A program made the translations under genes and the position numbers. Below are positions 33,253 to 42,046 of a stretch of 64,000 bases of DNA, piece after piece. Positions within the stretch are counted from its first letter, which is position 1; each line of letters opens with the position of its first letter. The notes under the pieces were generated by a model that was not told the origin of the DNA, searched no databases, and was given only the letters and a program-made list of their open reading frames with translations. The DNA comes from PNON01 sp963757065 (GTDB taxonomy: Bacteria; Chloroflexota; Anaerolineae; Anaerolineales; Anaerolineaceae): assembly GCA_963757065.1 (NCBI GenBank), contig CAVWQC010000007.1, forward strand, positions 434,001-498,000, written 5' to 3'.

Positions 33253-34314
33253 ATGCCAATACCAATAAATGGCAAACAGATCAGACTGACAGATTATTCC
33301 AACTGTGCTGGCTGAGCATCGAAACTAAACGCGGAAACGTTGGCGCAGGTTCTGCGCCCATTGCATGATGTTTATGATGGTGTTCAGCCAGACAATTTGT
33401 TGGTTGGTTTGGACCAACCGGATGACGCTGTTGTCTGGAAAGTGGATGATTCCAGGGCATTGGTACTCACTACCGATTTTTTCACCCCGGTTGTAGATGA
33501 CCCTTACGATTACGGTGCAATAGCAGCTGCAAATTCATTATCCGATGTTTATGCCATGGGTGGAGTGCCATTCCTGGCATTGAGTATTGCAGCTTTGCCT
33601 CCTGAACTTCCTTCAGATTTCCTGGCTGAGATCATTCGTGGTGGAGCAGATATTGCCAAAAAGGCTGGTGTAATAATAGCCGGGGGACACACCATTCAGG
33701 ATAAAGAACCCAAATTCGGACTCGTTGTACTGGGTTGGGTGGATCCAAAGAGATACCTCACTAAGCGTGGGCTTATTCCCGGAGACCAATTGGTATTAAC
33801 CAAACCATTGGGTTTTGGGGTGACAACGACAGCCCTAAAACGTAGAATAGCTGATGAAGCAGATGTTCAAGAAGCTGTTGGTTGGATGAAGATTTTGAAT
33901 CATAAGGCAAGTGCCCTGGCCATTAAATATAATGCGCATAGCTGTACTGATGTGACCGGATTCAGCCTGTTAGGTCACGGTTGGGAGATGGCAGAAGCAT
34001 CTCAAGTAGGCCTACGTATTCAATTTAAATCGTTACCATTTATTTCCGGGGCAATAAAATATGCCAGGGAATGGGCATTCCCAGGTGGTGCTTCTGACAA
34101 TATGCATTTCTATGGTACACATGTTAAGTTTTCTGATGGTTTGGAAGAATATGAAAAAATGCTTACGTTTGATCCACAAACAAGCGGTGGATTATTAATT
34201 GGGCTTTCCGTAAAGGACGCCAATGAATTTGTGACAGCCGCAAAGGCAGATGGGCAGCCCGCATGGATCATAGGTGAAGTAGTTGAAGGTAATTTAATTG
34301 AAATATTGAATTAA
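33253..34314 (+). CDS. selD: Selenide, water dikinase (selenophosphate synthetase), selenoprotein
   Basis: Makes selenophosphate from selenide and ATP for selenocysteine and selenouridine. ATG 33253 opens a frame with an in-frame TGA at 33313-33315 (codon 21). Read as selenocysteine (U), the N-terminus is RLTDYSNCAGUASKLNAE. This aligns with the SelD motif SHGAGCGCK: U occupies the catalytic Cys17 position and the conserved Lys follows three residues later. The rest is standard: LTTDFFTPVVDDPYDYG, AAANSLSDVYAMGG, AGGHTIQDKEPKFGL, LTKPLGFGV and DVTGFSLLGHGWEM. The product is 353 residues, normal for SelD. A hairpin after the TGA resembles a bacterial SECIS. A start placed after the TGA would yield an inactive protein lacking the ATP-binding N-terminus. 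Confidence 0.93.
33342..33358 (+). promoter_or_regulatory. Bacterial SECIS-like hairpin in selD
   Basis: GGCGCA (33342-33347), loop GGTTC (33348-33352), TGCGCC (33353-33358): a perfect 6-bp stem whose loop starts GGU, as in E. coli fdhF, where the tip reads GCAGGUCUGC compared with GCAGGUUCUGC here. The loop starts 33 bases after the end of the TGA, within the range described for bacterial SECIS elements. It should bind SelB during decoding. Confidence 0.8.
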
Positions 34315-34397
34315 GAATTAGATGAATAAAGTCAGAATTATCTGAAACGGGCTTGACCAATGAAATTGGCTATGTTATTATGCCATCCGGAGTAAGA

Positions 34398-35609
34398 ATG
34401 CCGCAAATAAATAAAGACCAGCCGGGATTTGATCCATTAACAGATAATCCCTTAATTGCTGAGCAGAATACAAATTCTCAAGACACAAAAATTGAAAAAT
34501 CTCAATCGGATCAAAGATCTGATCTATTGGATTTAAAATCCCCGATTCTCAGAATCGCGACAGCGGTAATTACATTGGCATTGATAGTGGTAGTTGTTCT
34601 TATCATGCGGAATTTCTTCCTGCCGAAGACTCCTCAAGCACAGGCAAAATCGCAAAATCCAGGTCCAATTCCGACTGTTAATGTGGATATAAGCCAGCTC
34701 TCTACATCAGAATTACTGGAAGTATCTTATTCAGGTGGTGTTCCCCGCCTGGCACAGCTGCATACCATTATTCCAGAAAGACCCCGTGATGATATTGAAA
34801 AATATACTGTTGTTCAAGGGGACACAGTATTTGGCATAGCCGAAAAATTTGGTTTAAAACCGGAGACCATTCTCTGGGGTAATTACTTCACATTATTGGA
34901 TAATCCCAGCTTTTTACAACCAGGACAATTATTAAATATCCTACCTGTCAATGGCATATATCATAAATGGAATGCTGGTGATGGGTTAAATGGTGTTTCC
35001 GAATTCTTTGGAGTGACACCGGAAGAAATCATCAATTTTCCTCTGAATCATCTGGATATTGAAACGGTTGGGGATTTCAGTAATCCAAACATAGAACAAG
35101 GTACCATGTTGGTTATACCTGATGGAAAACGAAATTTCGTTACCTGGAGTGCACCTCGCATTACCCGTGATGATCCGGGTGTGGCAAAAGTGCTCGGCCC
35201 CGGATACTGTGGAACAATTACAGATGGACCGGTGGGTATACAGGCATTTATATGGCCAACAAACAGTCACTTCCTTTCCGGTTTTGATTATTCTCCTGAG
35301 ACCAATCACTTTGGGATCGATCTTGACGGTGAAATTGGTGATCCAATCTATGCGACGGATAATGGGGTGGTTGTTTATTCCGGGTGGAATGACTGGGGTT
35401 ATGGGTTTATGGTGGTCATAGATCATGGCAACGGCTGGCAATCCTTGTATGCCCATTTGAGTGATATAGCAGTTGGTTGTTCTGCATTCGTCTATCAGGG
35501 CACTGTGATTGGATATATGGGCTCTACTGGTCGTTCCAGCGGTTCACATTTACACTTCGAATTGATGAATGATGCCGGTAAGGTTAATCCACTTAACTAT
35601 CTGCCTTGA
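34398..35609 (+). CDS. Membrane-anchored LysM/M23 peptidoglycan endopeptidase
   Basis: 403 residues from ATG 34398, chosen because GGAG lies five bases upstream; longer in-frame starts (TTG 34353, ATG 34380) have no site. A cytoplasmic N-terminus of about 50 residues precedes a single membrane helix (ITLALIVVVVLIMRNFF). Then come one clear LysM (EKYTVVQGDTVFGIAEKFGL) and a second weaker LysM-like unit, and a C-terminal M23 (lysostaphin/NlpD-type) domain. The zinc ligands are visible as HFGIDLD (H-x3-D) and HLHFEL (H-x-H), with VIDHGNGWQSLYAHL. Expected to cut peptidoglycan cross-links outside the membrane. Confidence 0.88.
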   Translation: MPQINKDQPGFDPLTDNPLIAEQNTNSQDTKIEKSQSDQRSDLLDLKSPILRIATAVITLALIVVVVLIMRNFFLPKTPQAQAKSQNPGPIPTVNVDISQLSTSELLEVSYSGGVPRLAQLHTIIPERPRDDIEKYTVVQGDTVFGIAEKFGLKPETILWGNYFTLLDNPSFLQPGQLLNILPVNGIYHKWNAGDGLNGVSEFFGVTPEEIINFPLNHLDIETVGDFSNPNIEQGTMLVIPDGKRNFVTWSAPRITRDDPGVAKVLGPGYCGTITDGPVGIQAFIWPTNSHFLSGFDYSPETNHFGIDLDGEIGDPIYATDNGVVVYSGWNDWGYGFMVVIDHGNGWQSLYAHLSDIAVGCSAFVYQGTVIGYMGSTGRSSGSHLHFELMNDAGKVNPLNYLP

Positions 35610-35665
35610 TAATAAAACCCATCATTACTTTTCCTTTACAAAAAATTATTACTTGTTCGACCTCC

Positions 35666-35697
35666 ATGCTACAATTATTAATTAAGTAGCATCTTTT
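35666..35697 (+). terminator. Possible terminator after M23 gene
   Basis: ATGCTAC (35666-35672) pairs with GTAGCAT (35686-35692) around a 13-nt AT loop; short T-run 35694-35697. Moderate strength. Confidence 0.5.
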
Positions 35698-35711
35698 AGG
35701 GAGTACATGAT

Positions 35712-36551
35712 ATGGGAAGTGAAATCCGACCATCGCCAATTGCCGGTCACTGGTATTCGAGTAATCCAGTGGTTTTGGCCAAAGAATTGGATGGCTACAT
35801 TACAAATGCCAATACTCCAATCATTAATGGTGAAATTGTTGCTGTTATTTCTCCACATGCAGGTTACCGGTACTCCGGGCATGTTGCCGGACATGCATTT
35901 GCAGCAATCCAGCATCTTCACCCCGATATAGTTGCAGTGATTTCACCGATGCACCAGCCTTATGAGCAGACATTCCTCACATCAGCCCATAAGTCTTACT
36001 GGACTCCTCTTGGAAACATAGCGGTTGACCAATCTGCGGTCTCTGATTTATCAAAAATCCTGGCCGATGAGTATAAACTCAGACTACAGCCAGTACTTAA
36101 CGACGAAGAACATTCACTTGAGATTGAACTTCCATTTCTTCAAAGGATCTATACTAATTCATTTACACTGCTCCCGGTCATGGTCAGGGATCTATCTTTA
36201 TCCAATTGTGAAGCATTAGGTGAGGGACTTTATAAAGTGTTAAATGGAAAAAATGCGATGGTTGTTATCAGTACTGATCTCTCACACTTTTATAAAAAAA
36301 CAGATGCCGCCAGATTGGATACGAATATGCTTGAAATGATCCAAAACCTGGATCCATCCGGAGTATTAAGTTCTGAACTGGATGGGACAGGTTTTGCCTG
36401 TGGTGCCGGTGCGGTGATCGCTGGAATAAAATATGCGATCCTGGCTGGCGCAAAAAAAGGTGTACTATTAAAATATAGCACCTCCGGCGAAATTACCGGA
36501 GATGATTCCTCAGTGGTTGGATACGGAGCTGTCGCACTGGTTAAACCATGA
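35712..36551 (+). CDS. amrB: MEMO1 family protein (AmmeMemoRadiSam system protein B)
   Basis: 279 residues of the MEMO fold, related to extradiol dioxygenases. Signatures: RPSPIAGHWYSSNP, ISPHAGYRYSGHVAGHAF, ISPMHQPYEQ, HSLEIELPFLQRI, VISTDLSHFYKKTDA and a C-terminal GYGAVAL. The histidines in PHAGY and MHQP form the putative metal pocket. In many genomes it is encoded with AMMECR1 and a radical SAM protein; neither is adjacent here. The reaction is unknown. Overlaps the next start by four bases (ATGA), so it is translationally coupled to the CNNM-type gene. Confidence 0.88.
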   Translation: MGSEIRPSPIAGHWYSSNPVVLAKELDGYITNANTPIINGEIVAVISPHAGYRYSGHVAGHAFAAIQHLHPDIVAVISPMHQPYEQTFLTSAHKSYWTPLGNIAVDQSAVSDLSKILADEYKLRLQPVLNDEEHSLEIELPFLQRIYTNSFTLLPVMVRDLSLSNCEALGEGLYKVLNGKNAMVVISTDLSHFYKKTDAARLDTNMLEMIQNLDPSGVLSSELDGTGFACGAGAVIAGIKYAILAGAKKGVLLKYSTSGEITGDDSSVVGYGAVALVKP

Positions 36552-37912
36552 TAAATCTTCTTCGAATACTATTATTACTGCTATTAGTTGCTATGAATGC
36601 TTTTTTTGTGGCGGTGGAATACGCGGCTATTGCATCGAGACGAGCCAAGCTTGAGATGTTAATTGAGCATGAATCCGCAGCCTCCAAGATCGTTAAAGAA
36701 TGGCTTCAAAACCCGTTAGCGAGAGACAGGCTAATAGCAGCAAATCAGATATATATCACGCTCATTAGTCTTGCCCTGGGCGCTATCGGCGCGAATGCTG
36801 TTCAGGAGATGTTATCGCCTTTGTTCCTGAACATACACTTTTCCGCAAAATGGGAAATCATTAATTCGGTGATCAGCATTTTACCATTGTTGATTTCCCT
36901 GATTCTGGTAACCGGCATACAGGTGGTTCTTGGGGAACAAGTTCCAAAGGTGACGGTTTTAAGATCACCGGAACGATTTGCATTATTCGCAGCCCCGATC
37001 ATGCGGGTATTGAATTCAATATTTCGAAAATTCATTGACCTGCTGGATTGGGCTGCAAAGCAAACATTAAGATTATTTGGAATATCAATTACTTCAAACC
37101 AGAGTTCACAGATTTCCTTAGAAGAAATCAAATTAATGGTCTCAGGCCCTGAGATGGGAGGATTACTGGAGAAACCAGAGCAGGAAATGCTTTCGGCAAT
37201 TTTTGATTTTGGATCCATGGTGGTTCGTCAGGTATGTGTCCCCAGGACAGATATTGTTGCAGTCGAAGAGACGACCCCGCTGGAAGAAGTAATTCAATTG
37301 TTCACCCAGGAGAATGTTACAAAAATTCCTGTATATAAGGAAAATCTCGATCAAATTACAGGTATTTTATACATCCGTGATCTATTAACCGCCTTACACG
37401 CTTCGGACGGCAGACATAAAACAGCCGGAGATATTGTACGTGAAGCGTTATTCGTTCCTGAGACGATTTCGGTAAATGATCTTCTTGTGCAGTTAAAAAA
37501 TCGCCGGCAGCACATTGCCATTGTTTTGGATGAATTTGCCGGCACAGCAGGCTTGGTCACACTGGAAGATCTGGTCGAAGAGATAGTAGGTGACTACCGC
37601 GATTCCTTTGATTCAAATACTCCCCAGATACAGCCGTTGACTGAAGGAAAAGCTCTGATCGATGGACTGATCCTCATACCTGAATTTAATGAATACTTTG
37701 GGATGACCCTGTCTGATCCAAATTATAATACTGTGGCTGGTTATATTTTGGGGAAACTTGGCAGGCTGCCATTGGTTGGTGACATAATCGAAGATGCTGA
37801 AAACCATATTAGCTTGAAGGTTGAATCCATGGATCGAATGCGGATCACCCAGGTTCTGGTGACCCGATTGTCGACCGAACATGTTAATGAAATCAATCCT
37901 GATTCAATATAA
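36548..37912 (+). CDS. CNNM/HlyC-CorC family membrane protein (DUF21-CBS-CorC_HlyC)
   Basis: 454 residues. N-terminal DUF21 domain with about four membrane helices (1-160, including MNAFFVAVEYAAIASRRAKLE and VVLGEQVPKVTVL). Two CBS domains (about 205-335) start from VPRTDIVAVEET and contain KIPVYKENLDQITGILYIRDLL. A C-terminal CorC_HlyC domain (about 350-435) follows from YRDSF onward. The family includes Mg2+/Co2+ exporters and the misnamed hemolysin C proteins. Likely an adenosine-nucleotide-gated cation transporter. Coupled to amrB by an ATGA overlap and followed nine bases later by priA. Confidence 0.92.
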   Translation: MINLLRILLLLLLVAMNAFFVAVEYAAIASRRAKLEMLIEHESAASKIVKEWLQNPLARDRLIAANQIYITLISLALGAIGANAVQEMLSPLFLNIHFSAKWEIINSVISILPLLISLILVTGIQVVLGEQVPKVTVLRSPERFALFAAPIMRVLNSIFRKFIDLLDWAAKQTLRLFGISITSNQSSQISLEEIKLMVSGPEMGGLLEKPEQEMLSAIFDFGSMVVRQVCVPRTDIVAVEETTPLEEVIQLFTQENVTKIPVYKENLDQITGILYIRDLLTALHASDGRHKTAGDIVREALFVPETISVNDLLVQLKNRRQHIAIVLDEFAGTAGLVTLEDLVEEIVGDYRDSFDSNTPQIQPLTEGKALIDGLILIPEFNEYFGMTLSDPNYNTVAGYILGKLGRLPLVGDIIEDAENHISLKVESMDRMRITQVLVTRLSTEHVNEINPDSI

Positions 37913-37921
37913 TCACTTTTT

Positions 37922-40421
37922 ATGAAATGCTACGCTCGAGTATCCGTGAATGTCCCGCAAGTGTCGGGGTGTTTTGATTATAAAATTCCTGTCGAATTTA
38001 TTGACCTGATTCAAATCGGTTCATTGGTTGAAGTCCCTTTTGGAAAACAGATTGTTCAGGGGGTTATTGTTGATTTGCTTGAAGCCTCGGTAGTGGAAGA
38101 TACCAGGGAAATTTTAGGATTAATTGATCCCGTCCCGGTATTGACCCAGGCACAAATTAATTTTCGCAAAAAATATAGCAGATGCGTTTTATTGCACCTA
38201 TTCCCAGGCAATCGAATTGATGGTCCCGGCAGGATTAAGTCAACAGGCAGATATTCTTATCACACTCACCGGAACGACCAATGGCAAATCGCTGTCACAG
38301 CTTGAATTAAAAATAGTTGACCAGCTCCAAAAAAAAGGCAGTGTTCGCGGGCGCCAATTGGACAGCGCATTCCCCCGGATGGATTGGAAGAAATCGTTAA
38401 AAAGACTTCAACAAATGGGGATCGTAGAGTACCACTCCTTTCTGCCCAAACCTACTATTCGTCCTCAAATGGTGAGGACAGTTCAATTATGCGGGGGTGA
38501 GCAGGAAATCCGGGAATACCAGCTTGAAAACCAGGATAATAAGGTCACATCTGCTGCAGAAAGACGGAACAGGGTAATTGTCTTTCTGCAAAGTGAACCG
38601 GAGCCCATACCTGTCCAATGGGTATATGCTCAAACAGCCTGCACCATGGTTGACCTGCAATACTTAGCAGGCAAAGATATGGTGACTCTGGGAGAGACAG
38701 AATGGATCAGAGATCCTGTCGCAAAAATTAGCATAAAAGCTGAAAAGGATATTACTCTCTCAAACGATCAAGCCCTTGCCTGGTCGGAAGTCTCTAACTC
38801 TATCGACCAGGTAGCGAATGGGAACGATACTAAACCAATCTTGCTTTTTGGTGTGACTGGCTCAGGGAAAACTGAATTATATTTGCGGGCAGCTGAAAAA
38901 GTTGTTGCCCAGGGAAAGAAAGTCATCATCCTGGTTCCTGAGATCTCATTAACACCTCAAACAGTGCGACGGTTTATTAACCGTTTCCCGGGCAGAGTGG
39001 GTTTGTATCACTCACGTTTAACTGCCGGCGAACGATACGATACCTGGCGCCGGGCGAGAGCAGGGAAGATCGACGTCATCGTTGGACCTCGTTCGGCTTT
39101 ATTTACACCCTTCACAGATATTGGTCTGATCATTATTGATGAGTGTCATGATGATTCATACTGCCAGGGCGACTACGGAGTTTATTATGATTGTAGAGTC
39201 CTGGCTGAGCAATACTCCCGTAACCTAAAAGCGTTATCTATATTTGGATCAGCCACCCCGGATGTTTCACAATTATTTAATGCCCAGGAATCCGGATGGA
39301 AAATACTCAAATTACCGGAGCGTATCAAATCAACTTCCGCGGGAAGCGTAGAATCGTTATTTCCGGTTAGCAAAATTCCAAATATGGGTGAATTACCTGA
39401 CGTTCAGGTTGTGGATATGCGCGATGAGTTGAAAAATGGAAACTTGTCCATCCTCAGCCTGGATCTTCAAAAAAGATTGATCAGCACGTTCAATGCTGGA
39501 AATCAGGCAATTTTATACCTGAATCGAAGGGGTAAGGCTACCTATGTCTTTTGTCGAAATTGTGGTTATGTGTTGGTTTGCCCACGCTGTGACCTAACCT
39601 TAACTTTGCATGGAGACAAAAATGAATTGATCTGCCATCAGTGTGGTTACAGGCGTGGGCTACCAAAGGTTTGCCCTGAGTGCAGGTCAACGACCATCCG
39701 CCAACTGGGAGTCGGAACGGAGACAGTAGAGGCAGCAGTCCGAAAGCTGCTGCCGGATGCCAATATTTTACGCTGGGATGCCGAAACATCCCGGTTCAAA
39801 GACGCTCATGAGATCATATTGTCGCATTTCATGAACCACAGGGCAGATATCCTCATCGGAACACAAATGATCTCCAAGGGTATGGATTTTCCAATGGTTA
39901 CCCTGGTAGGAGTTGTCCTGGCAGAAACCGGATTATCGTTACCCGACTATCGCTCGACTGAACGTACATTCCAGTTGTTGACCCAGGTAGCAGGACGGGC
40001 AGGGAGATCAGACTTGGGAGGGAAAGTTATCTTCCAAACGTATCAACCAGACAATTATGTGATTGATCTGGCTTCACATTATGATTATGAACAATTTTAT
40101 ACGCATGAATTGGAGTATCGAAGGCGATTGGGCTATCCTCCATATTATCAGTTGATCAAGTTGGAAATCTCCAACCAGTCGGCCGAAATTGCTGAATCTA
40201 CTGCTAATCGGATCTATCAATTACTTGCTAACTGGATGGAAGCTTCCGGAAGACAGGCAAATGAATTAGTGGGTCCGGTTCCCTGTTATTTTGGAAAAGT
40301 GAACAATATCTATCGCTGGCAAATAATCCTGCGCGGACCCAACCCTGGTTCTCTTATTAAAGAACATATTTCTGATTTAATTGGTGTAAGGATAGAAATC
40401 AATCCACCAAATCTGCTATAA
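37922..40421 (+). CDS. priA: Primosomal replication helicase PriA, frameshifted
   Basis: 3'-5' DNA helicase that restarts collapsed forks. The N-terminal 3'-DNA-binding domain starts at ATG 37922 (ARVSVNVPQVSGCFDYKIP, GSLVEVPFGKQIVQGVIV). At about 38161-38173 (TTTT and an A-run) the frame shifts by one extra base; the +1 frame continues FAKNIADAFYCTYSQAIELM. Downstream are Walker A GVTGSGKTELYL, Walker B DECHDDSY (DEEH in most PriA), eight zinc-binding cysteines (CRNCGYVLVCPRCD, CHQCGYRRG, CPECRS) and QVAGRAGRSDLGGKV. Joined length is about 832 residues, normal. priA is nearly universal in bacteria, so a sequence error is more likely than a real knockout. Confidence 0.9.
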
Positions 40422-40457
40422 TATTTGAATAAATCCACTTGAAAGCTGAAAAAATGT

Positions 40458-40958
40458 ATGCGTAAAGAAGCTTTAACATGGAATGATATAGAAGGACTTT
40501 TAGATCACCTGATGCCCCAGCTTGAAGGTGATTTCGATTCAATGCTAATGATCACCAGGGGTGGAATTATTCCGGGGGGGTTGATCGCGGAAGCGATGAA
40601 TATCACCAGTATACTTACAGCCGCAGTCAATTTTCCATCAGAGATGAATACGCCATCTTCCAAACTGCTCTCCTGGCCGCAATTTTTACAATTTCCTGAA
40701 GATACATTGATACGCGGTAGGCGCATCCTGGTTGTGGATGATGTCTGGGGATCTGGTCGAACAATAACAGCTGTAAAAAATAGAGTATCAGTTGGGGGTG
40801 GAGTTCCATTAACCTGTGTACTTCATTTCAATCCTGCGCGAAACATCTTCAAACCTGGCTGCCCGGATTACTATGCAGCAACAACCGATGCTTATATCAT
40901 CTATCCGTGGGAAATGAATCGCGACAAAGATCTTGCCATAGGGTGGGACGCAAAATAA
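40458..40958 (+). CDS. Phosphoribosyltransferase family protein
   Basis: 166 residues with the type I PRTase core. The PRPP-binding motif is ILVVDDVWGSGRTITAVKN (residues about 92-110), preceded by MLMITRGGIIPGGLIAEAMN, the PPi loop of hypoxanthine- or xanthine-type PRTases. YPWEMN near the C-terminus resembles the hood of Gpt/Hpt-like enzymes. Likely purine salvage or a regulatory PRTase; the base is not determinable. Starts 36 bases after priA on the same strand. Confidence 0.8.
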   Translation: MRKEALTWNDIEGLLDHLMPQLEGDFDSMLMITRGGIIPGGLIAEAMNITSILTAAVNFPSEMNTPSSKLLSWPQFLQFPEDTLIRGRRILVVDDVWGSGRTITAVKNRVSVGGGVPLTCVLHFNPARNIFKPGCPDYYAATTDAYIIYPWEMNRDKDLAIGWDAK

Positions 40959-40996
40959 TAAATTATTAAATAAATCTGGTTGTTGCAAGAGGGAAT

Positions 40997-41977
40997 ATGG
41001 ATCAGATCATCACCAAGTTATTGAAATTGCAAAACCCTGCCATCCAGTATAAAGTGCGATTGTTGGTTTTGGAAGACGATCCTTTTTCTGATGAAATGAG
41101 GAGGCTGCAACAAGAGGTACGGGGGAGTGAACTGGTTCGTCAGTTATTATCCCAGCGTGATGAAAAAGGATTGATCCCGTTGGACCCTTATAAAAAATGG
41201 AACGGTGCCCATTGGGTATTGCATACTTTATCAGATCTTTTTTACCCGCCTGGCGGTGAAAATTTACAACCAATTGCTGAACAGGATTATGATTGGATAT
41301 TTTCAGACAGGAGAATGCATTGGGTAAAACAAAGAACTAAAAACGCAGGCGGAACCCCGCCCCGAGCTTGTGCTTCAATGGAAGGATCCACCTTATTTGC
41401 CATGATCCGGTTGGGATTTTTAGATGAACGATGCGACTATTTAGCTGAGCGGTTATTGTCCTGGCAATGGCCGGATGGTGGATGGAATTGTGATGATAAT
41501 CCTAACGCCAAAAACTCATCCTTCATGGAAACATTGCTGCCGCTGCGGGCATTATCCTTATATTCGCGAGTTGCCAGTGATCCTGTTCCAGCCCATGCAG
41601 CAGAAAGAGCTGCTGAAGTTTTCTTAAAAAGGTTTTTATTCCGGTCGCAGAAAGATGGTTCAATAATCGAAGACAGCTTCCTGCAGCTTCATTACCCCTG
41701 TTACTGGCATTATGATATTTTGCTCGGTCTTAAGGTTATGGCCGATTGCGGAATTATCAGCGACCCCCGCTGCACTGAGGCATTGGATTGGCTGGAATCA
41801 CGCAGGTTGCCGGATGGGGGCTTTCCAGCTGATGCAAAGTATTATCATAAAAGGCTTCTTGATAGTAATGCCAGCCTGGTGGATTGGGGTCCTGTCAGCA
41901 GTAAAAAATATAATCCATTTGTGACAGCTGACGCTTTATATGTTTTACATGCAGCCGGCAGGTACCAGGCACAATAA
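40997..41977 (+). CDS. Terpene-cyclase/prenyltransferase-fold repeat protein
   Basis: 326 residues of an alpha-alpha barrel type like squalene-hopene cyclase and prenyltransferase beta subunits. QW-like motifs are visible: LSWQWPDGGWNCDDNP (about 155-170) and LESRRLPDGGFPADA (about 270-284), with ITKLLKLQNPAIQYKVRLLV at the start. It is half the length of a true SHC and lacks the DXDD acid motif, so it is unlikely to be a hopene cyclase. Role unknown; nothing in the neighbourhood points to isoprenoid work. Follows the PRTase gene at 38 bases. Confidence 0.65.
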   Translation: MDQIITKLLKLQNPAIQYKVRLLVLEDDPFSDEMRRLQQEVRGSELVRQLLSQRDEKGLIPLDPYKKWNGAHWVLHTLSDLFYPPGGENLQPIAEQDYDWIFSDRRMHWVKQRTKNAGGTPPRACASMEGSTLFAMIRLGFLDERCDYLAERLLSWQWPDGGWNCDDNPNAKNSSFMETLLPLRALSLYSRVASDPVPAHAAERAAEVFLKRFLFRSQKDGSIIEDSFLQLHYPCYWHYDILLGLKVMADCGIISDPRCTEALDWLESRRLPDGGFPADAKYYHKRLLDSNASLVDWGPVSSKKYNPFVTADALYVLHAAGRYQAQ

Positions 41978-42012
41978 TATTTTGGCATAAGTGAACATGG
42001 CTCATTAAATAC

Positions 42013-42042
42013 AAAGTCCCTGACCAATAGATCAGGGACTTT
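42013..42042. terminator. Bidirectional terminator
   Basis: AAAGTCCCTGA (42013-42023) and TCAGGGACTTT (42032-42042), perfect 11-bp stem with an 8-nt loop, between convergent genes. The A- and T-ends allow use in both directions. Confidence 0.85.
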
Positions 42043-42046
42043 ATTG

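Noticed and set aside
40997..41977. Squalene-hopene cyclase
   Set aside because: Half the expected length and no DXDD motif; QW-like repeats alone are not sufficient.
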